From contig JBEHWK010000005.1 in assembly GCA_040217795.1 (NCBI GenBank), positions 1 through 64,000 of the forward strand: 64,000 bases of DNA, in the 5' to 3' direction. A model generated the notes under the pieces. That model saw only the letters and a program-made list of their open reading frames with translations, made no database searches and was not told the DNA's origin. The translations under genes and the position numbers were made by a program. The stretch's first letter is position 1, and each line of letters opens with the position of its first letter. Shown one piece after another: positions 32,464 through 41,899 of the stretch. This DNA is from Clostridium_T sp040217795 (GTDB lineage Bacteria; Bacillota; Clostridia; Clostridiales; Clostridiaceae).

Positions 32464-32738
32464 ATCCTTACTTCCTTCTAACTATATTTTACTGGTTTCC
32501 TCTACTAAAACTTAACTTATATTTGTTAGAAAATCGTAGAATTAGTCAATGAAAAAGTTTCCTTACAATTTCGATTCTAGCATGTATAAGTTTTCAATTA
32601 AAGTTGGAACCAGTTCCTATTTTAACCTGTTTCGTATAGTTTGTCTATAGTTTTTTTGGGATTTTAAGTAAATTATTTCAATGTAAAGTATTTCTGTGAT
32701 ATTTCAAAGCAAATTATAACATTAGTTCTGTGTATTCT

Positions 32739-33428
32739 TTAAAAACTTATATTATATCGGGCAAGCTCATTACCTTCCCTTATTCGGTTTATATCATAAA
32801 AATATAAAGAATGGGTGTCTGATCCCACTGTAATTCTGATATCTGATGCTTTCAGGCGGTTAAAAAAACTTTCCATTTTGGGATTGTTTCTGTACTTCAT
32901 TATCACATCAAAATATTCATAGCCTGGATTTACATTGATTTCCCAAAAAATGTCGTTATCTTTAAGTATTGTCAAAACTTCGTCAACTCCGTACTTTTTG
33001 ATTAATTCAAATATATTTGTATGGGCTAAGCCCTTTCTGCAGGTAAATTTGTCTGCATAGAACTTTAATTCTGGTAAAGTGACACTTCCAGAAAACCAAT
33101 CTATATACTCGAACAGAATATAATCAAGCTTATTTAAATTATCATACGGGAGTTCATCCAGTCTGCTCAAATTCTTGTTCATGCATATTTCGACCCCTGC
33201 CATTACTTTAATCTTATTTCTATACTTTACTTTCAATTCATCAATTTTTTCAATATAAGTATCCAGAATATTGCTTAAGACTGAATGGCATTTAAGTGTA
33301 TCAAAGTGATCTGATATCCCTATGATATCCACTCCGTTTTTTATTGCATTCCTGATTATCTCATCAGCAGTATGTATTCCGTCGGACCAAATTGTATGAT
33401 TGTGAAGATCCATTAATTCTAAGGACAT
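32739..33428 (-). CDS. PHP-domain metal-dependent phosphoesterase
   Basis: A 229-residue PHP domain protein. The first metal motif is MDLHNHTIWSDG; further ligands are ISDHFDT, AGVEICM, and the late VGSDTHSL. These bind two or three metal ions and hydrolyse phosphoesters such as histidinol phosphate or nucleotides. The start is the ATG at 33428, seven bases after GGAGGTG; a longer TTG-started form has no site. Substrate unknown; no histidine genes are near. Confidence 0.8.
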   Translation of the reverse strand: MSLELMDLHNHTIWSDGIHTADEIIRNAIKNGVDIIGISDHFDTLKCHSVLSNILDTYIEKIDELKVKYRNKIKVMAGVEICMNKNLSRLDELPYDNLNKLDYILFEYIDWFSGSVTLPELKFYADKFTCRKGLAHTNIFELIKKYGVDEVLTILKDNDIFWEINVNPGYEYFDVIMKYRNNPKMESFFNRLKASDIRITVGSDTHSLYFYDINRIREGNELARYNISF

Positions 33429-33490
33429 GGTATTCACCTCCAAAGCACATTCTTTATTATCTACATTATATCAATTACTTCAATAATAAA

Positions 33491-33549
33491 AAAAGGAGAA
33501 AATCCCCTGTTAACCCTTCACTTAAGGTAATTTACGGATTTTCCCCTTG
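33491..33549 (-). terminator. htpG terminator
   Basis: AAGGGGAAAATCC and GGATTTTCTCCTT pair around a 28-base loop, followed on the minus strand by TTTTTTATT. Confidence 0.8.
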
Positions 33550-33557
33550 TTTTTATT

Positions 33558-35429
33558 CTATTTCATTATTTTACATATATCGTTTGTAAATTCTACCGGG
33601 TCGCTTATAGTCAGTCCTTCAATAAGAAGCGCCTGGTTATATAACAGGCTTGTATAAAGGTTTAGCTTATCTTTATCATTTTCAAAAGCATCCTTAAGGG
33701 ACTTGAATACATCGTGTTTCACGTTTATTTCTAAAACCTTATCAGCTTTAATATTCTGATTGTTAGGCATTGCTTTCAATATTTTCTCCATTTCTATTGA
33801 AACTTCACCTTCATTTGATAAGCAGACCGGATGGTTTTTCAATCTCTTTGATGCCCTTACATCCAAGACTTTTCCGGATAGTAAATTCTTCATGTGTTCA
33901 AACAGATCTTTGTTTTCTTCTGCAGAGGATTCTTGATTTTCTTCTGCTTCTATTCCTAAATCTCCACTGGATACTGATTTGAATTCCTTATCCTTGTATT
34001 TTATTATTGTTTTGATTGCAAACTCATCTATATCATCAGTAAAGTATAAAATTTCATATCCCTTATCTGTCAATACTTCTGTCTGCGGAAGTTTTTCAAT
34101 TCTCTCAACAGACTCTCCTGCAGCATAGTAGATATACTTTTGGTCTTCAGGCATTCTTGAAACATACTCTTCAAGAGTAACCATCTTTTTATCTTTTGAA
34201 GAGACAAACATAAGCAAATCCTGAAGCACTTCAATATTGCTTCCGAAATCACTGTATATTCCGAATTTTAAATGTCTTCCGAAGGAATCCCAGAACTTTT
34301 CATATTTTTCCCTGTCATTCTTCAACATACTTTCAAGTTCATTTTTAATCTTGGTTTTTATATTTTTTGCTATAAGCTTAAGCTGTCTGTCATGCTGAAG
34401 TATTTCTCTTGAAATATTTAGGGATAAATCTTCTGAATCAACTATTCCTTTTACGAATCCGAAATAATCAGGAAGTAAATCAGAGCACTTGTTCATAATC
34501 ATTACACCGTTTGAATATAGTTCCAGTCCTTTTTCATATTCCTTTGTATAGAAATCATAAGGAGTTTTTTCCGGAATATATAGAATAGCATTGTAGCTTA
34601 TGGCCCCATCTACACTTATATGGACGTGTTTAAGAGATTTGTCGAATCCATAATGTTTTTCAGCATAGAAGTTTTCATAATCTTCATCTGTAAGTTCATT
34701 CTTGTTTTTTCTCCATATAGGAACCATGCTGTTTATTGTCTGCTCTTCAACAACATCTTCATATTCAGTTTCGCTTCCCTCTTTAAGCTTTCTGCTTCTG
34801 ATATCTATTTTGATAGGATATCTTATGAAATCTGAATATTTTTTGATTATTCCTCTGATTCTGTATTCTTCAAGGTATTCATCAAAATTTTCATCTTCAG
34901 TATTTTCTTTTATCTTAAGCAAGATTTCTGTACCCACTAAATCTTTTTCACAAGCCTCAATAGTATATCCTTCTATACCATTTGAATGCCACTTATATGC
35001 TTCACTGCTTCCTAAAGCCCTGCTTATTACCGTAACATCGTCAGAAACAAGAAATGAGGAATAGAATCCTACACCAAACTGTCCTATGATATCATATCCA
35101 TCCTTAAGCTCAGTTTCCTTTTTAAATTTTAATGAGCCGCTTTTTGCTATGACACCAAGATTGTCGTCCAACTCTTCCTTTGTCATACCGATACCAGTAT
35201 CAGAAATTTTAAGTATTCTGTTTTCCTTGTCGCAGGATACTTTAATATAATAGTTGTCTTTTTCAAAACTTAATGAATCGTCAGTTAATGCTTTATAATA
35301 AATCTTATCGATAGCATCACTGGCGTTTGAAATAAGTTCCCTTAAAAATATCTCCCTGTGAGTGTAAATTGAGTTAATCATCAGATCAAGCAGTCTTTTA
35401 GACTCTGCTTTAAATTGTTTAGTTTCCAA
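33558..35429 (-). CDS. htpG: Hsp90-type chaperone HtpG
   Basis: A 623-residue ATP-dependent chaperone. The GHKL ATPase motifs are ELISNASDAIDKIYY, DTGIGMTKEEL and GQFGVGFYSSFLV; the middle domain has the catalytic arginine region NISREILQHDRQ; the C-terminal dimerisation domain is complete. Length is normal. A perfect CIRCE element 36-62 bases upstream of the start shows HrcA heat-shock control. Single gene with its own terminator. Confidence 0.97.
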   Translation of the reverse strand: METKQFKAESKRLLDLMINSIYTHREIFLRELISNASDAIDKIYYKALTDDSLSFEKDNYYIKVSCDKENRILKISDTGIGMTKEELDDNLGVIAKSGSLKFKKETELKDGYDIIGQFGVGFYSSFLVSDDVTVISRALGSSEAYKWHSNGIEGYTIEACEKDLVGTEILLKIKENTEDENFDEYLEEYRIRGIIKKYSDFIRYPIKIDIRSRKLKEGSETEYEDVVEEQTINSMVPIWRKNKNELTDEDYENFYAEKHYGFDKSLKHVHISVDGAISYNAILYIPEKTPYDFYTKEYEKGLELYSNGVMIMNKCSDLLPDYFGFVKGIVDSEDLSLNISREILQHDRQLKLIAKNIKTKIKNELESMLKNDREKYEKFWDSFGRHLKFGIYSDFGSNIEVLQDLLMFVSSKDKKMVTLEEYVSRMPEDQKYIYYAAGESVERIEKLPQTEVLTDKGYEILYFTDDIDEFAIKTIIKYKDKEFKSVSSGDLGIEAEENQESSAEENKDLFEHMKNLLSGKVLDVRASKRLKNHPVCLSNEGEVSIEMEKILKAMPNNQNIKADKVLEINVKHDVFKSLKDAFENDKDKLNLYTSLLYNQALLIEGLTISDPVEFTNDICKIMK

Positions 35430-35464
35430 TTAAATCTCTCCTTCCCAATAAAAAACACTTTTTG

Positions 35465-35491
35465 TTAGCACTCAATCAATATGAGTGCTAA
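35465..35491 (-). promoter_or_regulatory. CIRCE operator (HrcA) of htpG
   Basis: TTAGCACTC-N9-GAGTGCTAA, a perfect match to the CIRCE consensus, in the htpG leader. Confidence 0.97.
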
Positions 35492-35541
35492 CTCCATAAT
35501 TTTTTTATACTACTTTTTAAACATCATGTCAATATATCTAT

Positions 35542-35579
35542 AAAACGAAAAAACCGACTTAAGCCGGTTTTTTCGTTTT
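35542..35579 (-). terminator. Terminator of the ArsA-like gene
   Basis: AAAACGAAAAAACCGGCTT and AAGTCGGTTTTTTCGTTTT: a near-perfect long stem starting at the stop codon. Confidence 0.9.
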
Positions 35580-37332
35580 ATTTTGTTAATCTTAACAAAT
35601 CTATAAGTTTTTCTCCTTTTATATCTCCAGGCTTCCATTCTACTAATGCAAAGTTTCCTCTTGATATTTCATCAACTTTATTAATCCATGCTATCTCATT
35701 ATTTGCTTTTATTTTCAAAATCATATTTCTTGGATTTCCTGCATACAGACTTGAGTTTATAACCCACCATTTGCTCTTTATGCCGGCACGATTCAGATCA
35801 TATTCAAGCCTTTCAGCTTCATAAACCGACGCAGGTTCTGCCAGGGTAGTTATAACAACTTCAGTTTCATCTGGATTTCTCAGCTTAGATAACAGCCTGC
35901 TTACTGACTCAGGCATATCTCCCTGTGTACGTTGTATTTCCATATTATATTTCTGTGTTGACTCAAGAAGCAATAATGCATGTCCTGTTGGTGCTGTATC
36001 CACGATGACAATTTCCTTTTCAAGTTTGTCTACTATATCTGCAAAAGCACTAAATACTGCTATTTCCTGAGTGTATGGCGACCTTAAGTCTTCCTTTATA
36101 TACTCAATATCGTCATCATTCATTACTTTCTTTGCCTTGCCTAAGACTTTCTCCTTATACTTTTCCAGTTCCGCTTTTACATCGATATTGCTTAAGGTTA
36201 TTCCATAGCAGTCACCAAGAACAAGTTTAAAGTTTGCCGCTGGATCTGTTGTTGCAAGATGCACCTTCTTGCCCATATTGGCCAGACCCAGTGCTATAGC
36301 ACCAGCTATTGAGGTTTTTCCTACACCTCCTTTTCCCATTATAAAAATAATCTTCTTTCGTGAATTGTACAGGTCTTTAACAACATCATTCAACACAGGT
36401 ATTCTTTTAATATTTAACTCTTCATAGCAAAAGCATGTATTCTCTTCCTTAAACAGTGCCCTGATATTATCAAGACCTGTTATATTATATGGCCTTAAAG
36501 GTATTTCATACTGTTCCAGAGTTTTGATATTCGCAGGCATTTCCCTGATTGTATCCTGCTGCTGCTTATATATGCTTTCAGATAACTGATCATCATGATT
36601 CTGAAGCACTCCGTTTATAAGCAGGATCTGATTATTTAAGCCTATATTCTTCAGTTCCTTTGAAACCTGCTCAGCCTCTGTCAATTGAGACCTTTCAGGT
36701 CTGGAAACAAGAATCAGCGTTGTCATATCCTTGTCAGCCAATGTCTCAATAGCACTTTTATAGATTTCCTTCCTGCTTTCAAGACCTGCCAGCTGTCCGA
36801 AGCCGGGTGCCTCATTAATGTTTTCATCTATAGAGCTTCTCCAGGCTGAACACAGCTTCAGCATTCTCAATGTATGAGAAGTTGGAGCTGTATCGAAAAT
36901 TATATGGTCAAACTTCTTTTGAACCTTATTATCCATAACAAGGTTTGAAAATTCATTGAAGACTTCTATTTCAACCATACATGAATCAGAGAGCTGCTCT
37001 TCCAAATTATTTATACCTGCTTCAGGGAACTTTCCTCTATAAGATTCTACAACGCTTTCTTTATACTCTTCTGCTGCCTTCTCAGGATGAAAATTTACAA
37101 CAGTAAGGTTTGGAACACCCTCTATAGTTGCGCCCTTATTGTCCAACTCAGTATCAAAAACATCCTGTAAATTTGAAACCGGATCCGCACTGACCAGCAT
37201 AATTCTTTTCCCGTCATCAGCTAAAGTCAGAGCAGTTGCGCAGGCAGCAGATGTTTTCCCCACTCCCCCTTTTCCTGTAAAGAATAAGTACTTGGTAAGC
37301 TTTATTACATCAGGATTAAAAATCTTTGCCAT
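35578..37332 (-). CDS. arsA: ArsA-like tandem ATPase, metal-site cysteines mostly missing
   Basis: A 584-residue protein made of two homologous ATPase halves, each with a deviant Walker A GKGGVGKT (20-27 and 333-340) and a D-T-A-P/D-T-A-P-T-G-H switch motif. This is the plan of ArsA, which powers arsenite export through ArsB. Of the three cysteines that bind As(III) in E. coli ArsA, only the first is found (Cys118 in DSCMVEIEVF); the second site reads APGFGQLAGLE and the third RSPYTQEIAVF. No arsB, arsD or arsR is adjacent. It may serve another cargo, as Get3 does for tail-anchored proteins. Confidence 0.85.
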   Translation of the reverse strand: MAKIFNPDVIKLTKYLFFTGKGGVGKTSAACATALTLADDGKRIMLVSADPVSNLQDVFDTELDNKGATIEGVPNLTVVNFHPEKAAEEYKESVVESYRGKFPEAGINNLEEQLSDSCMVEIEVFNEFSNLVMDNKVQKKFDHIIFDTAPTSHTLRMLKLCSAWRSSIDENINEAPGFGQLAGLESRKEIYKSAIETLADKDMTTLILVSRPERSQLTEAEQVSKELKNIGLNNQILLINGVLQNHDDQLSESIYKQQQDTIREMPANIKTLEQYEIPLRPYNITGLDNIRALFKEENTCFCYEELNIKRIPVLNDVVKDLYNSRKKIIFIMGKGGVGKTSIAGAIALGLANMGKKVHLATTDPAANFKLVLGDCYGITLSNIDVKAELEKYKEKVLGKAKKVMNDDDIEYIKEDLRSPYTQEIAVFSAFADIVDKLEKEIVIVDTAPTGHALLLLESTQKYNMEIQRTQGDMPESVSRLLSKLRNPDETEVVITTLAEPASVYEAERLEYDLNRAGIKSKWWVINSSLYAGNPRNMILKIKANNEIAWINKVDEISRGNFALVEWKPGDIKGEKLIDLLRLTK

Positions 37333-37421
37333 AATTATTTTCTCTCCTTTTTATCTTTAATTGCCAAAGAACTACTCTTGCTTATCAGGTTATTATCGCA
37401 TATGACCAGTGTAAGCAGTGC

Positions 37422-38080
37422 CTATCCAGGAACGTATACACCCCAGACTATGTTTTTAATCCAGGATGTAAATTCAATTGAATATGCAGGGTCAAAAAGG
37501 GAATAGGCTACCCCCATATCACAAATAAACATAAAAATTCCTGAAATTGCTATGATAAATGCCGCTTTAGGTGCGTAGAACTTCCTGAAAACACAGCATA
37601 CTGCACACCATGTCATATAACAAATAACCAGACCAAAAACTATGGTGGCTATAATCATAGGAAGTTCTAAATATGTATTCAGGGAATGAAAAATATATAA
37701 GTACACTCCCAGAATGGGGATACCTGCCAATATTTCTTTTGCCTCAATTTTAAAATTTTTATGGTATGCAATGATTAAACAAGTATACGCACAAATAAAC
37801 TCTGCCATACCAAATATTGTTGTGAAATTTCCCAAGTCCATGATAACACCTGAAAAAACAAGAAAAAAATCACCTATAGCCACAAAAAAAGTGACAATGT
37901 CATAAGCTTCTGCTCCTTATACTTTTTTTTAACGCTTAAAGAAGATACAAACAAAGTTATGATTACTGTGTACTTTATTATTCTCACAAAGTCCTGTTCA
38001 GGATAAACATTATCGAGAATTAGAAGCATCATGGTGACTGGAAGGTAAACAGACAATATTATTCTTTGAGAATTGTTCAT
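37422..38080 (-). pseudogene. YhhN-like membrane protein split by a T-run frameshift
   Basis: Two adjacent pieces form one protein. The first 68 codons (from 38080) run to MTLSLFLWL and stop; the second piece, in another frame, continues VAIGDFFLVFSGVIMD to the stop at 37422. The junction is a run of seven T on the coding strand (CACTTTTTTTGTGG); one more T fuses the frames. The joined product is about 219 residues with seven or eight membrane segments, resembling the YhhN/lysoplasmalogenase (TMEM86) family with its conserved G-D motif. Phase variation, recent mutation or sequence error are all possible. Confidence 0.65.
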
Positions 38081-38165
38081 AATATCACCTTCTGTATTTA
38101 AATTAAAAAGCCATAAGCAGTTTAATTGTCTTATAGCTTTTTAGTATCCGCACAAAAGAAATCCC

Positions 38166-38621
38166 TTACTTCAGCGGTATAACAATTTTAGTAAGAAGCT
38201 CACTTTCAGGCACTTCCATGGGGGAGTTGAAATAATATTCATAATAAACACCAGATGCCTCATATCCTTTTTCCCCCAACCACTTGAAAAGATCATTATA
38301 TACTTTTTCCATACCTGAGTAAGGGCCTTTATACAGTGTTGTAACCATTTTCCCTGCTGGTATAAGACCTGGCATTATGTCATCTTTGCCTGAAATCTCC
38401 TTTGAAACGGGAAATCCTAGTTCTACCTCCAGATTCTGCATATCCATGTTGTAATAAGCAACATATGGTGCATCAACAGGTTTTTCCCCTATTTCATCAA
38501 GATACGCCATTATCTTCATATAACTTTCCCCGATTATCTTTGGCAGCTTATCAATGGAAGTTTTTGTCTTAATGGCTGCAACGGGCTGAGTTCTCTGTTC
38601 AACAACTTCAAATTCATTCAT
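38166..38621 (-). CDS. GyrI-like / effector-binding domain protein
   Basis: A 151-residue stand-alone effector-binding domain (AraC E-binding, GyrI-like). It starts MNEFEVVEQRTQPVAAIKTK and contains the family's VAYYNMD, VELGFPVSKEI, LIPAGKMVTTLYKGPYSGM and YYEYYFNSPMEVPESEL. Such domains bind small hydrophobic cations or inhibit gyrase in SbmC; in isolated form they may sequester or hydrolyse compounds. No attached DNA-binding domain. Ribosome site AGGAGG. Confidence 0.8.
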   Translation of the reverse strand: MNEFEVVEQRTQPVAAIKTKTSIDKLPKIIGESYMKIMAYLDEIGEKPVDAPYVAYYNMDMQNLEVELGFPVSKEISGKDDIMPGLIPAGKMVTTLYKGPYSGMEKVYNDLFKWLGEKGYEASGVYYEYYFNSPMEVPESELLTKIVIPLK

Positions 38622-38666
38622 AATAACTCCTCCTAATTTTTTTATTTATATCGGGATGTCAAAAGG

Positions 38667-39050
38667 TTACTTTAAATGCTTGATTTTTGCAAATATAATC
38701 GGTCCGGCAAAAGCACAGGCTAACAAAACATAGATCCCTATTCCACCGAAGGTTGCTTTCACCCCATAGTTGCCTGCAGAGACGCTAAGATAAAATATTA
38801 TGAGCACTAATGTCCATATAACGCTTCTGGCAAAAGCTGCAGATCTGCTCTTTGTCTTTAGCAGCCATGCTGCAGCAAAAGTTACCAGTCCTGCCGGCAA
38901 GGCTGTAAGCAGCATCTCATGATTAATAAACCTCGCGGCAGTGCCTTCAGCAGGAGCTTCAACCCCAAAGGGTATTGTAACTAAATATTCTAAAATAAGT
39001 ATCAAAATTACTATCAGTATCCCCCATAACGTGTTTTTAAGTATCTTCAT
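38667..39050 (-). CDS. Uncharacterised four-helix membrane protein
   Basis: A 127-residue protein with four hydrophobic segments (about 7-28, 47-65, 75-92, 97-120), two of them with small-residue patches (LPAGLVTFAAAWLL). No family was recognised. It lies 45 bases upstream of the effector-binding gene on the same strand and may share its transcript. The start ATG at 39050 has GATGAGGGGATG upstream. Confidence 0.6.
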   Translation of the reverse strand: MKILKNTLWGILIVILILILEYLVTIPFGVEAPAEGTAARFINHEMLLTALPAGLVTFAAAWLLKTKSRSAAFARSVIWTLVLIIFYLSVSAGNYGVKATFGGIGIYVLLACAFAGPIIFAKIKHLK

Positions 39051-39142
39051 ATTTTCATCCCCTCATCTTTATAATTTTGCAAATTAAAAGTATATTTTAA
39101 AAAGAAGAGACAGTAAACGTTATCTTAAATTTGATTATGCTC

Positions 39143-39709
39143 CTATACATTAATTTGCTTCAATTCCTTCACCTTTTCCACCATGGCATGCAATAACGCT
39201 GAAATTGCGTTTCTGCTGTTAACATCAATAAGATTGCCTTCTTCATCAATTTTTTTATTTGCAGTCATTATAAAAACTTCAGGCCTATTAAGCGGATTGA
39301 GATTTACAGCTACACACACCTGCCTTAAATGGTATTGAGCACGTACACCTCCGAACAAACCTGTAGACGCGCTCATTATAGCCACAGGTTTACCGTTCAA
39401 AGGAAAATCCTTGCCTCTGGAAGCCCAGTCTATAGCATTTTTCAAAACCGGAGGTATTGAGTAGTTATATTCAGGAGTGGAAATCAATATGGCATCCGCT
39501 GAAGCTATTTTTTCCTTAAAACTGACTACAGATTCTGGTATTCCAATGTCCTCCAGGTCCTGATTAAAAAAAGGTAAATCAGCCAAATCCAGAATCTCCA
39601 GTGTTGCTTCTTCATGAAGCAATTCCGATGCAGCCTTCAGGGCAGATTTATTGTATGAATTATGTCTGAGACTTCCGGCAAATCCTACAATTTTAATTTT
39701 CCCATCCAT
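39143..39709 (-). CDS. NADPH-dependent FMN reductase (ChrR/YieF type)
   Basis: A 188-residue flavodoxin-like oxidoreductase. The FMN phosphate loop is GSLRHNSYNKSALKAA, followed by the typical DLADLPFFNQD and the conserved STPEYNYSIPPVLKNAIDWASR. Enzymes of this group reduce quinones, chromate or azo compounds using NAD(P)H. It appears to be transcribed alone. Natural substrate unknown. Confidence 0.88.
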   Translation of the reverse strand: MDGKIKIVGFAGSLRHNSYNKSALKAASELLHEEATLEILDLADLPFFNQDLEDIGIPESVVSFKEKIASADAILISTPEYNYSIPPVLKNAIDWASRGKDFPLNGKPVAIMSASTGLFGGVRAQYHLRQVCVAVNLNPLNRPEVFIMTANKKIDEEGNLIDVNSRNAISALLHAMVEKVKELKQINV

Positions 39710-39800
39710 TTTTTATCATTCCTTTCCTTAAATATATCTGGTTAATTTTAAAATTTTCTATATATTAATTATACTACTATAGAAAATCCACACAAGAAAA

Positions 39801-39829
39801 ATCCTCGGCATAAAATACATGCCAAGGAT
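39801..39829 (-). terminator. bioB terminator
   Basis: ATCCTTGGCAT...ATGCCGAGGAT stem on the minus strand, 15 bases past the bioB stop, followed by TTTTTC. Confidence 0.85.
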
Positions 39830-39843
39830 CAGGATAATATTAA

Positions 39844-40827
39844 TTACTCATCTTCTCTTATACGCAGCTCAAGTTCATTTATCATATTCTTATCATGGCA
39901 TATTTTGTTTCCTGATGTCGTCAGATAGTTTCCTGTGATTGTAGCATTAGCCCCTGCCTTAAAGCATTTCCTGCCAAAATCATCAATCATATTTCTGCCT
40001 CCGGCAAGCCTGATATAGGCTTTAGGATTTACAAATCTGAATATTGCAAAAGTTTTCAGAATCTGATCCTGACTTAATCTTTCAGCATTCTCCAGTGGGG
40101 TTCCTTCCACCGGATTCAGAACATTTATAGGAATTGATTTAACCTCTAATTCTCTTAATTTAAATGCAAGCTTAACTCTGTCTTCCAAGCTTTCTCCCAA
40201 TCCTATGATTCCACCCGAACAAACATCCATTCCAGCTTTTTTCGCTGCATTAATTGTGTCTATCCTGTCATCATAGCTGTGGGTGCTGCAAACTTCACCA
40301 TAATACTCCCTGCTTGTCTCAAGGTTGTGATGATACATTTTTATTCCTGTTTCTTTTAATTGTAGCAATTCTTCATAACCCAATATTCCCAAGGATGCAC
40401 ATAACCCCATTTTCACTTCATTTTTCAGATTTTCATATATACTTAAAACCTTTTGAAATTCATTTCCTGAAATTCCCCTGCCGCTGGTTACCAGGGAAAA
40501 CCTGTTCACACCTTCATTTTCATTTTCTTTTGCCAGGCTTAAAACTTTTTCTTTTGGAACTAATCCATACTCGGCTGCATTTGTTTTGTAATGGACCGAT
40601 TGAGCACAAAACTTACAATCCTCAGAACACCTTCCTGATTTTGCATTCATAATAGTACAAAGATCAACTTCATTACCGCAAAAAGCCCTGCGAATATTGT
40701 CAGCAGCTCTACAAAGCTCGTCAATTTCATCTTTTTCTTCAACTGATACCAGCTTCATTATTTCTTCAAAACTTATGGTTTCTCCTGCTAACACTCTACT
40801 CTCTGAACTCTTTATAAAATCCTTCAT
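39844..40827 (-). CDS. bioB: Biotin synthase
   Basis: A 327-residue radical SAM enzyme that inserts sulfur into dethiobiotin. The [4Fe-4S] motif is GRCSEDCKFCAQS, and the conserved YNHNLET-like element appears as MYHHNLETSREYY; the C-terminus has LAGGRNMIDDF and GANATITGNYLTT. The start ATG at 40827 has GGGGGG six bases before it; an upstream in-frame ATG is less likely. A BirA-type operator lies upstream. No other bio genes are in view. Confidence 0.96.
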   Translation of the reverse strand: MKDFIKSSESRVLAGETISFEEIMKLVSVEEKDEIDELCRAADNIRRAFCGNEVDLCTIMNAKSGRCSEDCKFCAQSVHYKTNAAEYGLVPKEKVLSLAKENENEGVNRFSLVTSGRGISGNEFQKVLSIYENLKNEVKMGLCASLGILGYEELLQLKETGIKMYHHNLETSREYYGEVCSTHSYDDRIDTINAAKKAGMDVCSGGIIGLGESLEDRVKLAFKLRELEVKSIPINVLNPVEGTPLENAERLSQDQILKTFAIFRFVNPKAYIRLAGGRNMIDDFGRKCFKAGANATITGNYLTTSGNKICHDKNMINELELRIREDE

Positions 40828-40895
40828 TTTATATCCCCCCGTATGTCTCATAAGTAATCCTGAATTTATATCAATGGTAATTTATAACCTTTTAA

Positions 40896-40929
40896 TTGTC
40901 AACCTTTATTTTGTGAATCAGGTTTACAT
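40896..40929 (-). promoter_or_regulatory. BirA (biotin repressor) operator before bioB
   Basis: Read on the + strand, TTGTCAACC-N16-GGTTTACAT matches the BirA box TTGTnAACC-N15/16-GGTTnACAA. Its proximal half overlaps a TTGACA -35 on the minus strand, so biotin-bound BirA would block transcription. Confidence 0.8.
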
Positions 40930-40959
40930 TTATGCTTATTAGAAATTTAAATTTTCAGC

Positions 40960-41000
40960 AAAAAAAAAACAGGGTAACTGCTATTTAACATTAACCCTGT
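40960..41000 (-). terminator. Terminator after dnaD-like gene
   Basis: ACAGGGTTAA...TTACCCTGT followed by ten T on the minus strand. Confidence 0.88.
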
Positions 41001-41023
41001 CTACTTCTTTTTAGTACCAAATC

Positions 41024-41713
41024 TCATTTTCCTAAAGTCTCTGCTTTTTCAGGTTCTATAAAATCTTCCACAGATTCTTTCTCATGAGGGTATCCTTTCA
41101 CCATCCATTCTCTAAGTATTCTGTTAACATATGCCATAGTCCATTCATTATCATTAACAGCTGTGTTTACAGCTGACTTAACATTTTCATATCCATGCTT
41201 CTTTACAGCTTTTTTTAATGTTTGCAGGTTCAACGACCATATTCCTCCGGTTATAATTTCAAAATAGTTTTTTAACCTTATGGCACTATCATCGAAATTG
41301 ATGGACTCATCAACTTCTCTTTGTTCTATATCTTTAAATTTAATACCCTCTTCTTCAGGAACATTACCCTGATCCAATTTATCACTACTCCCCTTTTTTT
41401 CTGTTAGTTTTTGTAAATCTATATTATGGGACTTTTCCTCTTCTATTTTCTCTATAAATCCAAAAACAGCCAAAGCCTTAAGATCTTTCTTTACAGCATC
41501 TGAATTCTTTATTTTTGAATCCACATTTTCATCCATGAATTCATATTCGCCGAGGCGCAGTATCCCTTTTGATTTTAAAGATAAAAGATAAAGCTTCAAC
41601 AAAAGATTTGAATAAATGACTCCATCAGGCAGATCTTCAATTATCTTTATTTCCTCTGTTCCGAAAAAACTCTCATTAAGTTTTAAATAATAAAATTTAT
41701 TATTTTCCTTCAT
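41024..41713 (-). CDS. DnaD-domain / phage replisome organiser-like protein
   Basis: A 229-residue protein. The N-terminal half looks like the winged-helix phage replisome organiser domain (FYYLKLNESFFGTEEIK, MLL-type helices), then a charged linker (about 100-140), and a C-terminal DnaD domain with the conserved YVNRILREW near residue 200. DnaD-type proteins load helicase at origins in Firmicutes and phages. No phage genes surround it, so it is probably a chromosomal or domesticated copy. Confidence 0.75.
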   Translation of the reverse strand: MKENNKFYYLKLNESFFGTEEIKIIEDLPDGVIYSNLLLKLYLLSLKSKGILRLGEYEFMDENVDSKIKNSDAVKKDLKALAVFGFIEKIEEEKSHNIDLQKLTEKKGSSDKLDQGNVPEEEGIKFKDIEQREVDESINFDDSAIRLKNYFEIITGGIWSLNLQTLKKAVKKHGYENVKSAVNTAVNDNEWTMAYVNRILREWMVKGYPHEKESVEDFIEPEKAETLGK

Positions 41714-41817
41714 TAGATAATTCCCCCTGAATTCATTGTTTTATGTTGATTTCTACATCCTGTATTCTAATAATATCAACTCTTTACATTAATTGTCAAT
41801 ATTTTCCTGCAAAAATA

Positions 41818-41841
41818 CCCCGGGGCGATTCTACCCCGGGG
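41818..41841 (-). terminator. GC-rich terminator
   Basis: CCCCGGGG-TAGAATCG-CCCCGGGG followed by TATTTTTG on the minus strand. Each arm is itself a palindrome. It serves the 41,900 gene. Confidence 0.8.
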
Positions 41842-41899
41842 CGCCTTGACATCGATTACATAACATTTAAAAAAAATATTTCCTGACAAATATTGCTGA

